Positions 1 to 8,274 of a DNA stretch of 40,824 nucleotides are shown in pieces (the stretch's first letter is position 1; every line of letters begins with the position of its first letter). A program made the position numbers and the translations under genes. The DNA comes from Streptomyces sp. DvalAA-14 (lineage in GTDB: Bacteria; Actinomycetota; Actinomycetes; Streptomycetales; Streptomycetaceae). The stretch is from NCBI RefSeq assembly GCF_900091855.1, contig NZ_FMCH01000068.1:1-40824 (forward strand), written 5' to 3'. The notes under the pieces were generated by a model. That model saw only the letters and a program-made list of their open reading frames with translations, did no database searches and had not been told where the DNA came from.

Positions 1-1
1 C

Positions 2-46
2 GGCGACGAGGAAGCGCCTGCGGGGCATCGCGGTTCCATCAGCCAT
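2..46 (-). CDS. N-terminus of an unidentified protein, truncated by the left window edge
   Basis: Only fifteen codons are inside the window, reading MADGTAMPRRRFLVA from the ATG at 46 leftwards. A GAGG ribosome binding site lies about eight bases upstream of this ATG on the minus strand, which supports a real start. The basic run PRRRF followed by hydrophobic residues could open a signal or twin-arginine leader, but too little is visible to name a family. It is oriented like the importer operon to its right but is separated from it by about 235 bases. Confidence 0.45.
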   Translation of the reverse strand, partial: MADGTAMPRRRFLVA

Positions 47-168
47 GGTGGTCCTCACCTGTGAGGCAGCGTCGAGCCGCTGCGTCGGACGGTCCCGGCC
101 TGCCGGAGGGCATGGCCGGCGTTCGCTGATGTCCAGGGCCGGACGGGTCGTCACCAGAGGGGACCTGA

Positions 169-182
169 TCACTGCGCAGTGA
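169..182. promoter_or_regulatory. 14-bp perfect palindrome, possible operator
   Basis: TCACTGCGCAGTGA reads the same on both strands. It lies upstream of the truncated minus-strand gene at the left edge and past the 3' end of the membrane acyltransferase. A perfect palindrome of this size in a non-coding gap resembles a binding site for a dimeric regulator. No regulator gene is adjacent in the window, so its owner is unknown. Confidence 0.35.
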
Positions 183-281
183 GGCTAACCAGTCCTATTG
201 ATGCGCGCAAGAGATCGAAAGGAGGGCGTAACGAGCATCATCGATCATTTTCCGGCCGGTTCGGATCGCGGTGAGCCGCTG

Positions 282-1601
282 TCAGGCGGCCTCGCGCACC
301 GCCTCGTCGAGCCTCTCGGGGCGTGGGCGCGCCGCCCTCCGACCGACACACATCACCAGCGCGGTACCCACCGCCAGACCCAGCGCGGGCGCCACCGGGA
401 ACCGGCCGCCGTACGCGAACCCGTGCACGGCGAAGCGGCTCAGCGCCGCCACGGCCACCGCGACACCGGGCCACAACAACCACGGGCGGCGCGGGCCGTC
501 GTCCGGCCGGGTCCGCTCGTACACCCGGGCCAGCCCGCGCTCCAACGGCCGCAGCGCCCTGACGACACCGGCCAGCACCGCGGCGAGCAGCAGCAGCCAG
601 GGCGCCCGCAGCCCCCACCAGCCGGCGGACCCGAACGCCGGCTCGGGCGCGAGCCCGGTCAGGTAGAAAGCAGCGGCGAGGACCAGCACCGGCAGCATGT
701 GCCAGAGGTAGAGCGTCATGCTGGCACCCCCCACGGGGCGCACCGCCCGCCACACCCACCCGCGGTCCAGCAGCCGCCGTACCGCCGGCGCGAGCAGCAG
801 ACACAGCCCTATTTGGGCCACCGCCCACGCCAGCATCGCCGCCGACGGGGGATCGGTGTTGCTGGGATGCTGCCCGGTCACCAGGATCAGCCCGACCGGG
901 AAGGGCCCGAAGGTGACCAGCGCCGCGAAGGCCAGCCCGCCGCCCGCCGCCATCGCGGCCGGTACCGCCCGGCGGCCGGTCAGCAGGCCGTCCCGCCAGC
1001 AGAAGCCCAACTGGTAGGCCACCCCCCACACCAGCGCGTAGTCGAGCAGCCCGACGTACCGCGCGTGCACCGTCACCACCAGCGCGTCGGCCGCCACCGC
1101 GAGAACGCCCATCGCCACCGGGACGAGCAGGCCCCAGCGCCGGTGCGCGGCGTGCAGCGCCGGCGTCAGCGCACTGAGCACCAGATACACCGGCAGGAAC
1201 CAGAACTGCATCCCCATCGCCCATCCGGCCAGCGCCAGGGTGTCCCGGTCCACGCCGGCGGCCGAGCAGATCGCGACGGCGGTCAGCACCAGCGCGCTGT
1301 ACACGGCTGCCGGAAGCAGCAGCCGCTGCGCCCGCCGCGCCACCCACCCCGCGGCCCCGCCGCCCGCGGCCCGGCCCCGCGCCCAGGAGCCGCCCGCCGC
1401 GTACCCCCCGGCCAGGAAGAACAGCGGCATGATCTGGAAGCCCAGGGTCAGCCACTGGGTCCAGGGAACGACCGCCAGCAGCTCCGGGGCGGTGATCTCC
1501 CCGCCGGGTGCCCGCACGAGAGCGGTGATCATCCAGTGGCCGAGCACCACCAGCACGATCGCCCAGGCGCGCAGGAAGTCCACGTAGCGGTCTCTGCTCA
1601 T
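282..1601 (-). CDS. Membrane acyltransferase, acyltransferase-3 (OafA/YrhL) family
   Basis: This 439-residue polytopic membrane protein opens with RDRYVDFLRAWAIVLVVLGHW, the family signature in which an Arg and a His lie in the first membrane helix. Roughly ten further hydrophobic segments follow, as usual for acyltransferase-3 enzymes. Family members move acetyl or other acyl groups onto sugars, lipids or antibiotics at the membrane. It is the last gene of a minus-strand series, 117 bases after the importer ATPase, so it may be cotranscribed with it. The ATG at 1601 is used because the helix-1 motif follows directly; no strong ribosome site is seen. An acceptor cannot be named. A role in modifying the polyketide is possible, but position alone is weak evidence. 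Confidence 0.8.
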   Translation of the reverse strand: MSRDRYVDFLRAWAIVLVVLGHWMITALVRAPGGEITAPELLAVVPWTQWLTLGFQIMPLFFLAGGYAAGGSWARGRAAGGGAAGWVARRAQRLLLPAAVYSALVLTAVAICSAAGVDRDTLALAGWAMGMQFWFLPVYLVLSALTPALHAAHRRWGLLVPVAMGVLAVAADALVVTVHARYVGLLDYALVWGVAYQLGFCWRDGLLTGRRAVPAAMAAGGGLAFAALVTFGPFPVGLILVTGQHPSNTDPPSAAMLAWAVAQIGLCLLLAPAVRRLLDRGWVWRAVRPVGGASMTLYLWHMLPVLVLAAAFYLTGLAPEPAFGSAGWWGLRAPWLLLLAAVLAGVVRALRPLERGLARVYERTRPDDGPRRPWLLWPGVAVAVAALSRFAVHGFAYGGRFPVAPALGLAVGTALVMCVGRRAARPRPERLDEAVREAA

Positions 1602-1718
1602 GCGTCGTCATGTTTCCGCAAGGTGTGCGGATTCGGGGCGCGGCGACGATGCCGCAACCGATTCGTGGCCGGTACGACATCGGCGCCGCACCGCGCGCGG
1701 CCGGCGGGACGCGGGCGC

Positions 1719-3431
1719 TCAGCGGGCCGGGCCGCCCGGGACGGAGGCCAGGAGCTCCTCGGTGTACGGATGGGCGGGCGAGCCGAAGACCTGTTCCACC
1801 GGGCCGGTCTCCACGATTCGTCCGCCGCGCATCACACCGACCCGGGCGGCGATCCGGCGGACGACCGCCAAGTCGTGCGAGATGAACAGGTAGCTCAGCC
1901 CCCGCGCGTCCTGGAGATCCGCCAGCAGGTCCAGGATCCGGGCCTGGGACGACACATCGAGGGCGGAGACGGGCTCGTCGCACACCACCAGGTCCGGGTC
2001 GAGCGCCAGCGCGCGGGCGATGGCGACGCGTTGGCGCTGGCCGCCGGACAGTTCGGCGGCCCGCCGGCCCAGCAGCGCGGCGGGCAGACGCACCTGGTCG
2101 AGCAGTTCGGCCGCCCGCCGGCCGCGTTCGGCGCGGCCGCCGATCCGGAAGGCGCGCAGCGGCTCCGCGATGATCTCGGCGACGGACAGCCGGGGGGACA
2201 GCGAGGCGTAGGGACTCTGGTGGACGATCTGCATCCGGCGCCGCAGCCGCCGCAGTTCGCCGCCGCCCAGCCGGGTGATGTCCTGCCCGTCGAAGGCGAT
2301 CCGGCCGGAGGTCGGCTCGGTCAGGCGTACCAGCATCCGGGCGGTGGTGGACTTGCCCGACCCCGACTCGCCGACCAGGGCCAGCGTCTCGCCGCGTCCG
2401 ATCCGCAGACCGACCCCGTCGACCGCCCGCGGCCCGGGGTGCCGCTCGCCCCGGTGGGCGGGATACTCCTTGACGAGATCCTCGGCCACGACCAGGTCCC
2501 CGGCGCCGGCTGCCGGAACCCGGGCGGCGGCGGCAGCGGGAGCACCGGCAACAGCGGCGGCAGTACCGGCAGTCGCGGCGCGGGCGGGCGGACGGACCGG
2601 CTCGGCCGCCGGCCTGCCCGTGCCCCTCGCCCGGGGCCCGGAAAGGCTCGGCGCCGCCGCCAGCAGGGCCCGGGTGTACGGGTGGGACGGGGTGTCGAGG
2701 ATCCGCCGCACCGGACCGGTCTCCACGATCTCGCCGCGCGACATGACGGCCACCCGGTGCGCCCGGTCCGCGGCGACCGCGAGGTCGTGGGTGATCAGCA
2801 GGACGGCGACGCCGAGTTCGGCGGTCAGTGCCCCGATGTGGTCGAGGATCTTCCGCTGGACGGTGACATCCAGTGCGCTGGTGGGCTCGTCGGCGATGAT
2901 CAGCCGGGGGCGGGCGGCGAGGGCGATGGCGATCAGCACCCGCTGCCGCATGCCTCCGGACAGTTCGTGGGGGTACTGGCGGGCGACCCGGTCCGGGTCG
3001 GGGAGTCCCGCCTCGCCGAGCAGTTCCCGGGCACGACGGTCCGCCGCCGGCCGGTCGGCGAGCCGGTGGATGAGCAGCACCTCGGCCACCTGGCGTCCCA
3101 CCCGCTGCACCGGGTTGAGCGAGACCATCGGGTCCTGCGGGACCAGGCCGATCTCGCGGCCCCGCAGCCCGCGCAGGGCGCCCTGGCCGGCGCGGGCCAG
3201 ATCGGCGCCCCCGAACAGGATCGAGCCCCCGTCCAGCGAGCCGCCGCGCGGCAGCAGGCCCGTCACCGCGTGCGCCGCCGTGCTCTTCCCGGAACCCGAC
3301 TCGCCGACCAGGGCCAGCACCTCGCCCGGCAGCACGGTCAGGTCGATGTCCCGTACGGCGGGCACGGCGCCGGCCCGGGTCCGGTAGGAGATCCGCAGCC
3401 GGCGGATGTCCAGCAGCGGTGCGTCGGTCAT
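1719..3431 (-). CDS. Fused double ATPase of a peptide/nickel-type ABC importer (DppD-DppF fusion)
   Basis: At 570 residues this holds two complete nucleotide-binding domains. Each has a Walker [10 protein letters not shown], and the signatures are LSGGMRQRV in the first half and LSGGQRQRV in the second. Walker B sites read [12 protein letters not shown] and [12 protein letters not shown]. An Ala/Pro-rich linker of about 60 residues joins the halves. Each half also has the oligopeptide-transporter C-terminal stretch ([20 protein letters not shown]). Such DppD/DppF fusions energise import of peptides, nickel chelates or similar solutes. Its ATG overlaps the stop of the upstream permease gene (ATGA at 3428-3431), so translation is coupled. 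A separate ATPase is not needed, which makes the four-gene importer complete. Confidence 0.93.
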   Translation of the reverse strand: MTDAPLLDIRRLRISYRTRAGAVPAVRDIDLTVLPGEVLALVGESGSGKSTAAHAVTGLLPRGGSLDGGSILFGGADLARAGQGALRGLRGREIGLVPQDPMVSLNPVQRVGRQVAEVLLIHRLADRPAADRRARELLGEAGLPDPDRVARQYPHELSGGMRQRVLIAIALAARPRLIIADEPTSALDVTVQRKILDHIGALTAELGVAVLLITHDLAVAADRAHRVAVMSRGEIVETGPVRRILDTPSHPYTRALLAAAPSLSGPRARGTGRPAAEPVRPPARAATAGTAAAVAGAPAAAAARVPAAGAGDLVVAEDLVKEYPAHRGERHPGPRAVDGVGLRIGRGETLALVGESGSGKSTTARMLVRLTEPTSGRIAFDGQDITRLGGGELRRLRRRMQIVHQSPYASLSPRLSVAEIIAEPLRAFRIGGRAERGRRAAELLDQVRLPAALLGRRAAELSGGQRQRVAIARALALDPDLVVCDEPVSALDVSSQARILDLLADLQDARGLSYLFISHDLAVVRRIAARVGVMRGGRIVETGPVEQVFGSPAHPYTEELLASVPGGPAR

Positions 3432-4348
3432 CGGGTCTCCATGTCTTCACCGTCCAGGGAGCGGGCGATGCGGTTGGCGGCGAGCACGGTGGCGGCGATG
3501 ACGAGCCCCGGCAGGGTGGTGAGCCACCACGCCGTGGCCAGGTAGTTGCGGCCGTCCGAGACGAGCGAGCCCCATTCGGGGGCCGGCGGCCGCGCGCCGT
3601 AGCCGAGGAAGGACAGCGAGGAGACCTGGAGGATCACCGCGCCGAAGTCGACGGCCGCGTAGACCAGTACGGGGCCGGCGGCATTGGGCAGCACATGCCG
3701 CAGCAGCACCGGCAGCCACCGGGTGCCGCAGGCCCGCGCCGCCTCCACGTAGGCCGACCGGCCGACTTTCATCACCTCGGCGCGCATGATCCTGGCGAAG
3801 GTCGACACGCTCGTCACCCCGACGGCGATCGCCACCTTGACGGTGCCGAAGCCCAGCGCGGTCACCAGTGCCAGCGACAGCAGCAGGCCGGGGATGGAGA
3901 GCAGCACGTCGGTCAGCCGCATCAGCACGTCGTCCACGGCGCCGCCGCGGTAGCCGGCGATCAGCCCCGCCAGCGAGCCCGCGACCAGGCCGACCCCCAC
4001 CGCCAGCGCGGCCGCCTGCAAGGTGAGCAGGCAGCCGTGCACGACGCGGGCGAACAGGTCGCGGCCCAACTCGTCGGTGCCGAAGGGGTGGCCCGCGCCG
4101 GGCGGCAGCAGCTTGTCCCGCGGCGCCGCGGCCAGGGGATCGCGCGCGGTGAGCAGGTCCGGGAAGAACGCGGCCAGCAGCAGCGCCGCGACCAGCAGCA
4201 CGGACAGCGCCAGGCCCGGCCGCCGCAGCCAGAACCGGACCTGGCGGCGGATCCGGGGCCGGCTGCCCGGCAGCGGCGCGGCGCCCGGTCGCGGAGCGTC
4301 CTGGCCGGGCCCCGGGACGCCGGCGCCGGGGATGCCCACATCGGTCAT
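3428..4348 (-). CDS. ABC importer permease, DppC/OppC type
   Basis: The protein has 306 residues. After a Pro/Gly-rich cytoplasmic start comes one membrane helix (about residues 38-60), then [17 protein letters not shown], a motif typical of DppC-type permeases. The permease core with five further helices and the EAA loop (YVEAARACG) follows. It partners the DppB-type permease encoded just upstream; the genes overlap by ATGA at 4345-4348. The reading frame stays open much further upstream in antisense to other genes, but the coupled ATG at 4348 gives the normal family length. The substrate is unknown; the family carries di- and oligopeptides, nickel and opines. Confidence 0.92.
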   Translation of the reverse strand: MTDVGIPGAGVPGPGQDAPRPGAAPLPGSRPRIRRQVRFWLRRPGLALSVLLVAALLLAAFFPDLLTARDPLAAAPRDKLLPPGAGHPFGTDELGRDLFARVVHGCLLTLQAAALAVGVGLVAGSLAGLIAGYRGGAVDDVLMRLTDVLLSIPGLLLSLALVTALGFGTVKVAIAVGVTSVSTFARIMRAEVMKVGRSAYVEAARACGTRWLPVLLRHVLPNAAGPVLVYAAVDFGAVILQVSSLSFLGYGARPPAPEWGSLVSDGRNYLATAWWLTTLPGLVIAATVLAANRIARSLDGEDMETR

Positions 4349-5301
4349 GCCCGTACCGCCGGCCGTGTCGTCGTGGTGATCCGCGGATCCAGCAGCGGAT
4401 GGACCAGGTCGACGGCGAGGGTGGTCAGGACGAAGGTGACCGCGCCGAGGACGACCACCCCCTGGACGACCGGGATGTCCTGCGCGGTCACGGCGGCCGC
4501 CGTCTCGCGGCCGATGCCGGCTCGCGCGAAGACGGTCTCGACGACCACCGCGCCGGCCAGGACGTTGCCCGCCATGATGCCGACCAGGGTCAGCGGCGGA
4601 ACCGCCGCGTTGCGCAGCGCGTGCCCGAACAGGACCCGGCGCCGGCTCGCGCCCTTGGCCAGCGCGGTCTGGACGTACGGCTCGGCCAGCGCGGTCCGCA
4701 GGCTCTTGGCGAGCACCTGCGCGATCAGCGCCGCGCCCGGCAGCGCAAGCGTGACCGCCGGCAGCACCAGTGCGGCAACTCCCCGGTCGCCGAAGGCCGG
4801 AAAGACGTGCCATCGGAACGACAGGAGCTGCACCAGCACCAGACCGACCCAGAAGGTCGGCGCCGACACCCCCAGCGACGGCAGCGACAGCAGGAGCTGA
4901 CGCAGCCAGCCGCGCCGGGTCCAGCTGCCCAGCAGGGCGACGCCGCTGCCCAGCGCCACCGCCAGCAGCATCGCGGCGGTGGCGAGTTGGACGGTCGCCG
5001 GCAGGGCCCGCGCGAGCAGCCGGGTGACCGGGACGCCGCTCTGCACGGACCGTCCGAGATCGCCGTGGGCCGCGTGCAGCAACCGGGTGCCGTACTGCTC
5101 GGCGAGCGGCTGGTCGAGCCCGTACTGGTGGCGCAGCGCATCGGTCTGCGCCGGGGTGACGGTGCTGGCGTCGCCCCCGCCCGCGGCCATGATGGTCGCG
5201 GGGTCGCTGGGCAGCAGGTACAGCACGCCGAAGGACACCGTGTAGGCGGCCCACAGTACGAACACGGCCTGGAGCAGCCGCCGCAGGAGATAGGTCCTCA
5301 T
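4345..5301 (-). CDS. ABC importer permease, DppB/OppB type
   Basis: This 318-residue protein begins MRTYLLRRLLQAVFVLW, the standard DppB opening with the first membrane helix. It has about six helices and the EAA cytoplasmic loop (YVQTALAKGASRRRVLFGHALRNA), which contacts the ATPase. It forms the translocation channel with the DppC-type permease whose start overlaps its stop. The lipoprotein gene lies 84 bases upstream on the same strand. Length and motif order match the family with no sign of damage. Confidence 0.92.
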   Translation of the reverse strand: MRTYLLRRLLQAVFVLWAAYTVSFGVLYLLPSDPATIMAAGGGDASTVTPAQTDALRHQYGLDQPLAEQYGTRLLHAAHGDLGRSVQSGVPVTRLLARALPATVQLATAAMLLAVALGSGVALLGSWTRRGWLRQLLLSLPSLGVSAPTFWVGLVLVQLLSFRWHVFPAFGDRGVAALVLPAVTLALPGAALIAQVLAKSLRTALAEPYVQTALAKGASRRRVLFGHALRNAAVPPLTLVGIMAGNVLAGAVVVETVFARAGIGRETAAAVTAQDIPVVQGVVVLGAVTFVLTTLAVDLVHPLLDPRITTTTRPAVRA

Positions 5302-5385
5302 CTTCGCCTTCGGAACGCCGGGTCGGGACGAGGGCGGGGGCAGGGGGCAGGGGACGGGGTGGAGCCGGCACGACGGGCGGGCCGG

Positions 5386-6999
5386 TCAGGACAGCCAGGC
5401 GTCGTGGAACTGCGCCTGCGAGGAGGAACCGAGGGTGACGCCGTGCACCCTGCTGCTGAGCGCGAACACGCTGGTCATCTCGAACACCGGTATCTGGTAG
5501 GCCTGTTCGAGCACCCGGCGCTGCGCCGCGGCGACGACCGCGGCGCGCTTGGCCGGGTCGGCCGCGGCGGCCTGCGCGTCCAGCAGGCTCTCCAGCCCCG
5601 GATCCTGGATGCGGGAGAGGTTGAGCAGCTTGCTGGAGAAGGCGGTGCGCAGGATGTCGGGGTCGGCGCGGGTGCCGTTGCCCCAGGCGAGGTCGTAGTC
5701 GCCGCTCTTCTGGGCCAGTTGGTAGTCGGCGATGGTCAGGACCTTGAGCGTGAGGCCGATGCCGGCCTTCTTCAGCTGCTGCTGGATGAGCTCCAGCACC
5801 GACTGGTTGGGGCCGAAGTTGGGCGCGAGAATGACCTTCAGGTCCAGCCGCACGCCGTTCTTGGCGCGGATGCCGTCCGGACCGGTGGTCCAGCCGGCCG
5901 CGTCCAGGATCCGGCCGGCGGCCGCGGGGTCGTAGGCGAGGAGTTTCGCGTTGTCCCGGTAGTCGTCGGTGGTGCTGGACAGCGAGCTGGTGGCCGGGCG
6001 GTAGCTGCCGCTCAACACGGTGTCGACGACCTCCTTGCGGTCGACGGCGATCTCCAGCGCCCGGCGCACGGCGATGTCGCCGGACTCCGGGCGTGCGGCG
6101 TTGGCGCTCAGCGCCACCGGTACGCCGGGGTTCGGCCGGGACAGCAGCTTCTCGCCCTGGCCGGCGATTCCCGCCTCGTCCTGCGGTGCGACACCGGAGA
6201 TGGCGTCGACCTGCCCGGACTCCAGGCTGCCGGTGCGTACTCCGGACTCCGGGACGACCGTGAAGGTGATCTTGTCCAGGTAGGCGGGGCCGGTGTGTCT
6301 CCACAGGGCCGAGCCGCCCTTGTAGTCCGCGCGCCGGCTCAGTTCGACCGATCGGCCCGGCGTGTAGCTGTCCAGGGTGAAGGGGCCGGAGCCGATCAGC
6401 GGTCCGGTGCACAGGCTCTGGGCGGACCGCTGGAGGCTGGCGGGGGCCAGCAGGCCGAGGGTGGTGGTGGACGTGGCCTGCAGGAACTGGGCGTTGGGGT
6501 GGTCGAAGGTGACTTCGGCGGTGTGGGCGTCGAGGACCTCGGTGCCGCGGTAGCCGCTGAGATAGCCGGAACCGAAGATCGACCTGGCGCCGAGTTTCAC
6601 CACGGCGTCGAAGTTGTCCTTGACCGACCGCGCGTCGACGGGGGCGCCGTTGCTGAAGGTCAGGCCGTCGCGCAGGTGGAAGGTGAAGGCCGACGCGTCC
6701 GGGCTGACATCCCAGGAGGAGGCGAGCCAGGGGACGATCTTCCCGGTCGCGGGGTCCTGGTCGGTCAGCGAGTCCACCAGCCCGCGCGCGGCGTAGACCG
6801 CGTCGTTGGTGGCCGCCTGGTGCGGGTCGACGCAGATCGGGTCGGAGCCCAGCGCGAGGGTCAGGTGGCCGCCCGCGTGCGGCGCGGCGGCGGCCCCGCC
6901 GGCCGTCCGGGCGGGGGAGGCCGAGGAGCAGGCCGCCAGCGTCAGCGACAGGGCGACGGCGGAGGTGAGCAGGCTGGCGTGATGACGTGAGCCACGCAT
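5386..6999 (-). CDS. Solute-binding lipoprotein of the peptide/nickel ABC importer (SBP family 5)
   Basis: This is a 537-residue extracellular lipoprotein. The signal peptide ends in LTLAACSS, a lipobox that places the acylated cysteine at residue 24. The mature part has family-5 features, such as FTFHLRDGLTFSNGAPVDA near the start and the paired lobes of peptide-binding proteins. The ATG at 6999 is chosen because GAAAGG lies about ten bases upstream and the signal sequence starts cleanly. An upstream in-frame start would add twelve residues without a better ribosome site. It is the first gene of the importer operon and delivers the ligand to the DppB/DppC pair. It lies beside a pathway regulator, but sequence alone cannot show that it serves the polyketide cluster. 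Confidence 0.92.
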   Translation of the reverse strand: MRGSRHHASLLTSAVALSLTLAACSSASPARTAGGAAAAPHAGGHLTLALGSDPICVDPHQAATNDAVYAARGLVDSLTDQDPATGKIVPWLASSWDVSPDASAFTFHLRDGLTFSNGAPVDARSVKDNFDAVVKLGARSIFGSGYLSGYRGTEVLDAHTAEVTFDHPNAQFLQATSTTTLGLLAPASLQRSAQSLCTGPLIGSGPFTLDSYTPGRSVELSRRADYKGGSALWRHTGPAYLDKITFTVVPESGVRTGSLESGQVDAISGVAPQDEAGIAGQGEKLLSRPNPGVPVALSANAARPESGDIAVRRALEIAVDRKEVVDTVLSGSYRPATSSLSSTTDDYRDNAKLLAYDPAAAGRILDAAGWTTGPDGIRAKNGVRLDLKVILAPNFGPNQSVLELIQQQLKKAGIGLTLKVLTIADYQLAQKSGDYDLAWGNGTRADPDILRTAFSSKLLNLSRIQDPGLESLLDAQAAAADPAKRAAVVAAAQRRVLEQAYQIPVFEMTSVFALSSRVHGVTLGSSSQAQFHDAWLS

Positions 7000-7060
7000 G
7001 GGGGTAGGCCTTTCCGGGCGAGGGGTGGTGGGCACTGGTGGGCCCGGGCAGGACCCGCCG

Positions 7061-7077
7061 CACCTCCCGGGGAGGTG
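7061..7077 (-). terminator. Small hairpin between response regulator and importer operon
   Basis: CACCTCC and GGAGGTG form a perfect 7-bp stem around a CGG loop. It lies 43 bases after the stop of the response regulator gene and 60 bases before the lipoprotein start, all on the minus strand. It could end the regulator transcript and insulate the importer operon. There is no following T-run, which is usual in high-GC actinomycetes. Confidence 0.4.
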
Positions 7078-7119
7078 GGCCGGTCAGGGGGTCGGCGGCC
7101 GTCCGGTCGCGGGAGCCGC

Positions 7120-7806
7120 TCAGCCGTGTCCCATCCGGAACCCGATCCCGCGCAGCGTGACGATCCAGCTCGGGTCGCCCAGCTTCTTGCGCAGCGCGCT
7201 GACATGGGTGTCGATGGTGCGGCTGGCCTTGATGCCCAGCGGCCGGCCGTCGTGCTGGTAGCCCCAGACGTCGGCCATCAACCGGTCGCGGGAGAACACG
7301 GTCTGCGGCTGCGAGGCGAGCTGGTGCAGCAGGCAGTACTCGATGCGGGTCAGCTCGATCAGCCGGCCGTTGATCCGCACCTCCCGGGTGTCCGGATCGA
7401 TGCACAGGGAGCCGATCACGATCGGCTGCGACCGCAGCAGGGTGGCTGTGGCCGAGTTGGAGCGCCGCAGGACGGCCTCGATACGGGCGAGGAGTTCGCG
7501 AAATCCGAACGGCTTGGCCATGCAGTCGTCGCAGCCCGCCTGCAGGCACAGGATCCGGTCGAGATCGGTGCCGGGATCCGTAAAAGCGATGATGGGTATG
7601 TCACTCACGGCGCGCAGTAATCGGCAAACCTCCAGACCGTCCATGTCGGGCAGCGCGAGGTCGATCAGGAAGAAGTCGAACTTCGGGTACTTCGCCAGTG
7701 CCTCTGCCCCGGTGCCGCACTGCTCGGTATCGAATCCGTGGCGGTGCAGCGCGGCACTCAGGCTGTCGACCCCAATCGTGTCGGAATCCGCTACCAGTAC
7801 CTGCAT
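7120..7806 (-). CDS. Orphan atypical OmpR-type response regulator (JadR1/LanI-like pathway regulator)
   Basis: This 228-residue protein has an N-terminal receiver domain (about 1-115) and a C-terminal OmpR-type winged-helix DNA-binding domain (about 130-228) ending in the usual RGIGFRMG wing. The presumed phospho-acceptor Asp49 (FLIDLALPDMDG), Thr76 and Lys98 are present. The acidic pair at the start is changed: the residues are Ala6-Asp7-Ser8, so the metal pocket is weakened. No histidine kinase gene is in the window. This matches the atypical regulators that control angucycline clusters and respond to end products (established for JadR1). It faces away from the polyketide operon across a shared control region. 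A TTG at 7815 is an alternative start; the ATG at 7806 follows the family N-terminus. Confidence 0.85.
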   Translation of the reverse strand: MQVLVADSDTIGVDSLSAALHRHGFDTEQCGTGAEALAKYPKFDFFLIDLALPDMDGLEVCRLLRAVSDIPIIAFTDPGTDLDRILCLQAGCDDCMAKPFGFRELLARIEAVLRRSNSATATLLRSQPIVIGSLCIDPDTREVRINGRLIELTRIEYCLLHQLASQPQTVFSRDRLMADVWGYQHDGRPLGIKASRTIDTHVSALRKKLGDPSWIVTLRGIGFRMGHG

Positions 7807-7901
7807 GACTCCCAAGCCTCTGTAGCCTCTGTGAAGATCCCTCGAATTTCCTTAGGCAGGTTAGCGGCCTCCCGACGCTGTTCAAAGATCCATCGGGACA
7901 T
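7791..7901 (-). CDS. Possible 36-codon leader ORF overlapping the response regulator start
   Basis: An ATG at 7901 is preceded at six bases by a strong AGGAG. It opens 36 codons (MSRWIFEQRREAANLP then to SCRYW) and stops at 7791, inside the response regulator gene. The overlap is 16 bases in another frame, an arrangement fit for translational coupling. The response regulator's own ribosome site is poor by comparison. Codon third positions are much less GC-rich than in the neighbouring genes, so this may be regulatory leader sequence and not a conserved protein. The peptide resembles no family I know. Confidence 0.35.
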   Translation of the reverse strand: MSRWIFEQRREAANLPKEIRGIFTEATEAWESCRYW

Positions 7902-8274
7902 TTCACACTCCTGCAAGGTTCCCGCAACCATCAGGCACATCAACCCAGTTGAGCGGGCTGACGGGTCGCGAAGCGTCAAGAAATCTGTAGTTCCCCTGAC
8001 AATTCCTTAAGACTTCCGCCGTTCTCGGCGCGAGTCCCGGCGCGGGCCGCCGCAGGGGTGTGTCAAGTCCCGCCCGGGTCGGCTTGACGCTTCCCTGACA
8101 GGCATTTTCAGATAACCTTGACTTTTTTGCTTGAATTCTGCATGGGCGGTGCCGGAAGATATTCGTGTCCCACTGGAAATTCGGGCGGATCTTTCCAGGC
8201 CCCCGCCGGCCGCCGCGAACAGCAGTTCCCAGGAAGAGTTCGCACGCAATTGCCGCTTCAGACGGGAGAGGTGC
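7816..8274. promoter_or_regulatory. Divergent control region between the atypical response regulator and the polyketide operon
   Basis: This 459-base gap is clearly richer in A and T than the flanking genes. It must hold the promoters of both the regulator (minus) and the 15-gene polyketide operon (plus). GTCAAG occurs at 7975-7980 and 8062-8067, and its complement CTTGAC at 8083-8088 and 8117-8122, giving four boxes in about 150 bases. Two of these belong to an 11-bp perfect inverted repeat listed separately. TTGAC could serve as a -35 element on the plus strand, but no convincing -10 at 17-18 bases was found, so I do not place the start site. The minus-strand leader ORF occupies 7791-7901. 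Confidence 0.6.
7970..8093. promoter_or_regulatory. 11-bp perfect inverted repeat GAAGCGTCAAG / CTTGACGCTTC
   Basis: GAAGCGTCAAG at 7970-7980 is matched by its exact reverse complement at 8083-8093, with 102 bases between. Both arms contain the GTCAAG/CTTGAC box that recurs in this control region. Two identical sites in opposite orientation between divergent promoters suggest binding of one regulator to both, possibly with DNA looping. The adjacent atypical response regulator is the natural candidate; that link is inference. Confidence 0.45.

Noticed and set aside
198..3545. Very long open frame on the plus strand across the left end
   Set aside because: It is antisense to the acyltransferase and the double ATPase, both of which have clear motifs. 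Its product is low-complexity Arg/Gln/Gly/Pro sequence, a result of the high GC content.
4399..6990. 863-residue plus-strand frame opposite the permease and binding protein
   Set aside because: It mirrors the minus-strand genes and has no domain, ribosome site or plausible composition.
4349..7549. Upstream in-frame extension of the DppC permease up to 7549
   Set aside because: It runs through the DppB, lipoprotein and response regulator genes in another frame. The coupled ATG at 4348 gives the normal permease length.
8083..8150. Full -35/-10 promoter for the polyketide operon using TTGACG or TTGACT
   Set aside because: TTGAC boxes are present, but no acceptable -10 lies at 16-19 bases. The boxes may be regulator sites instead.
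8131..8274. Earlier in-frame ATG for the first FAD oxygenase
   Set aside because: The extra 48 residues match nothing in the family, and the ATG at 8275 has a strong ribosome site and puts the FAD motif at the usual place.
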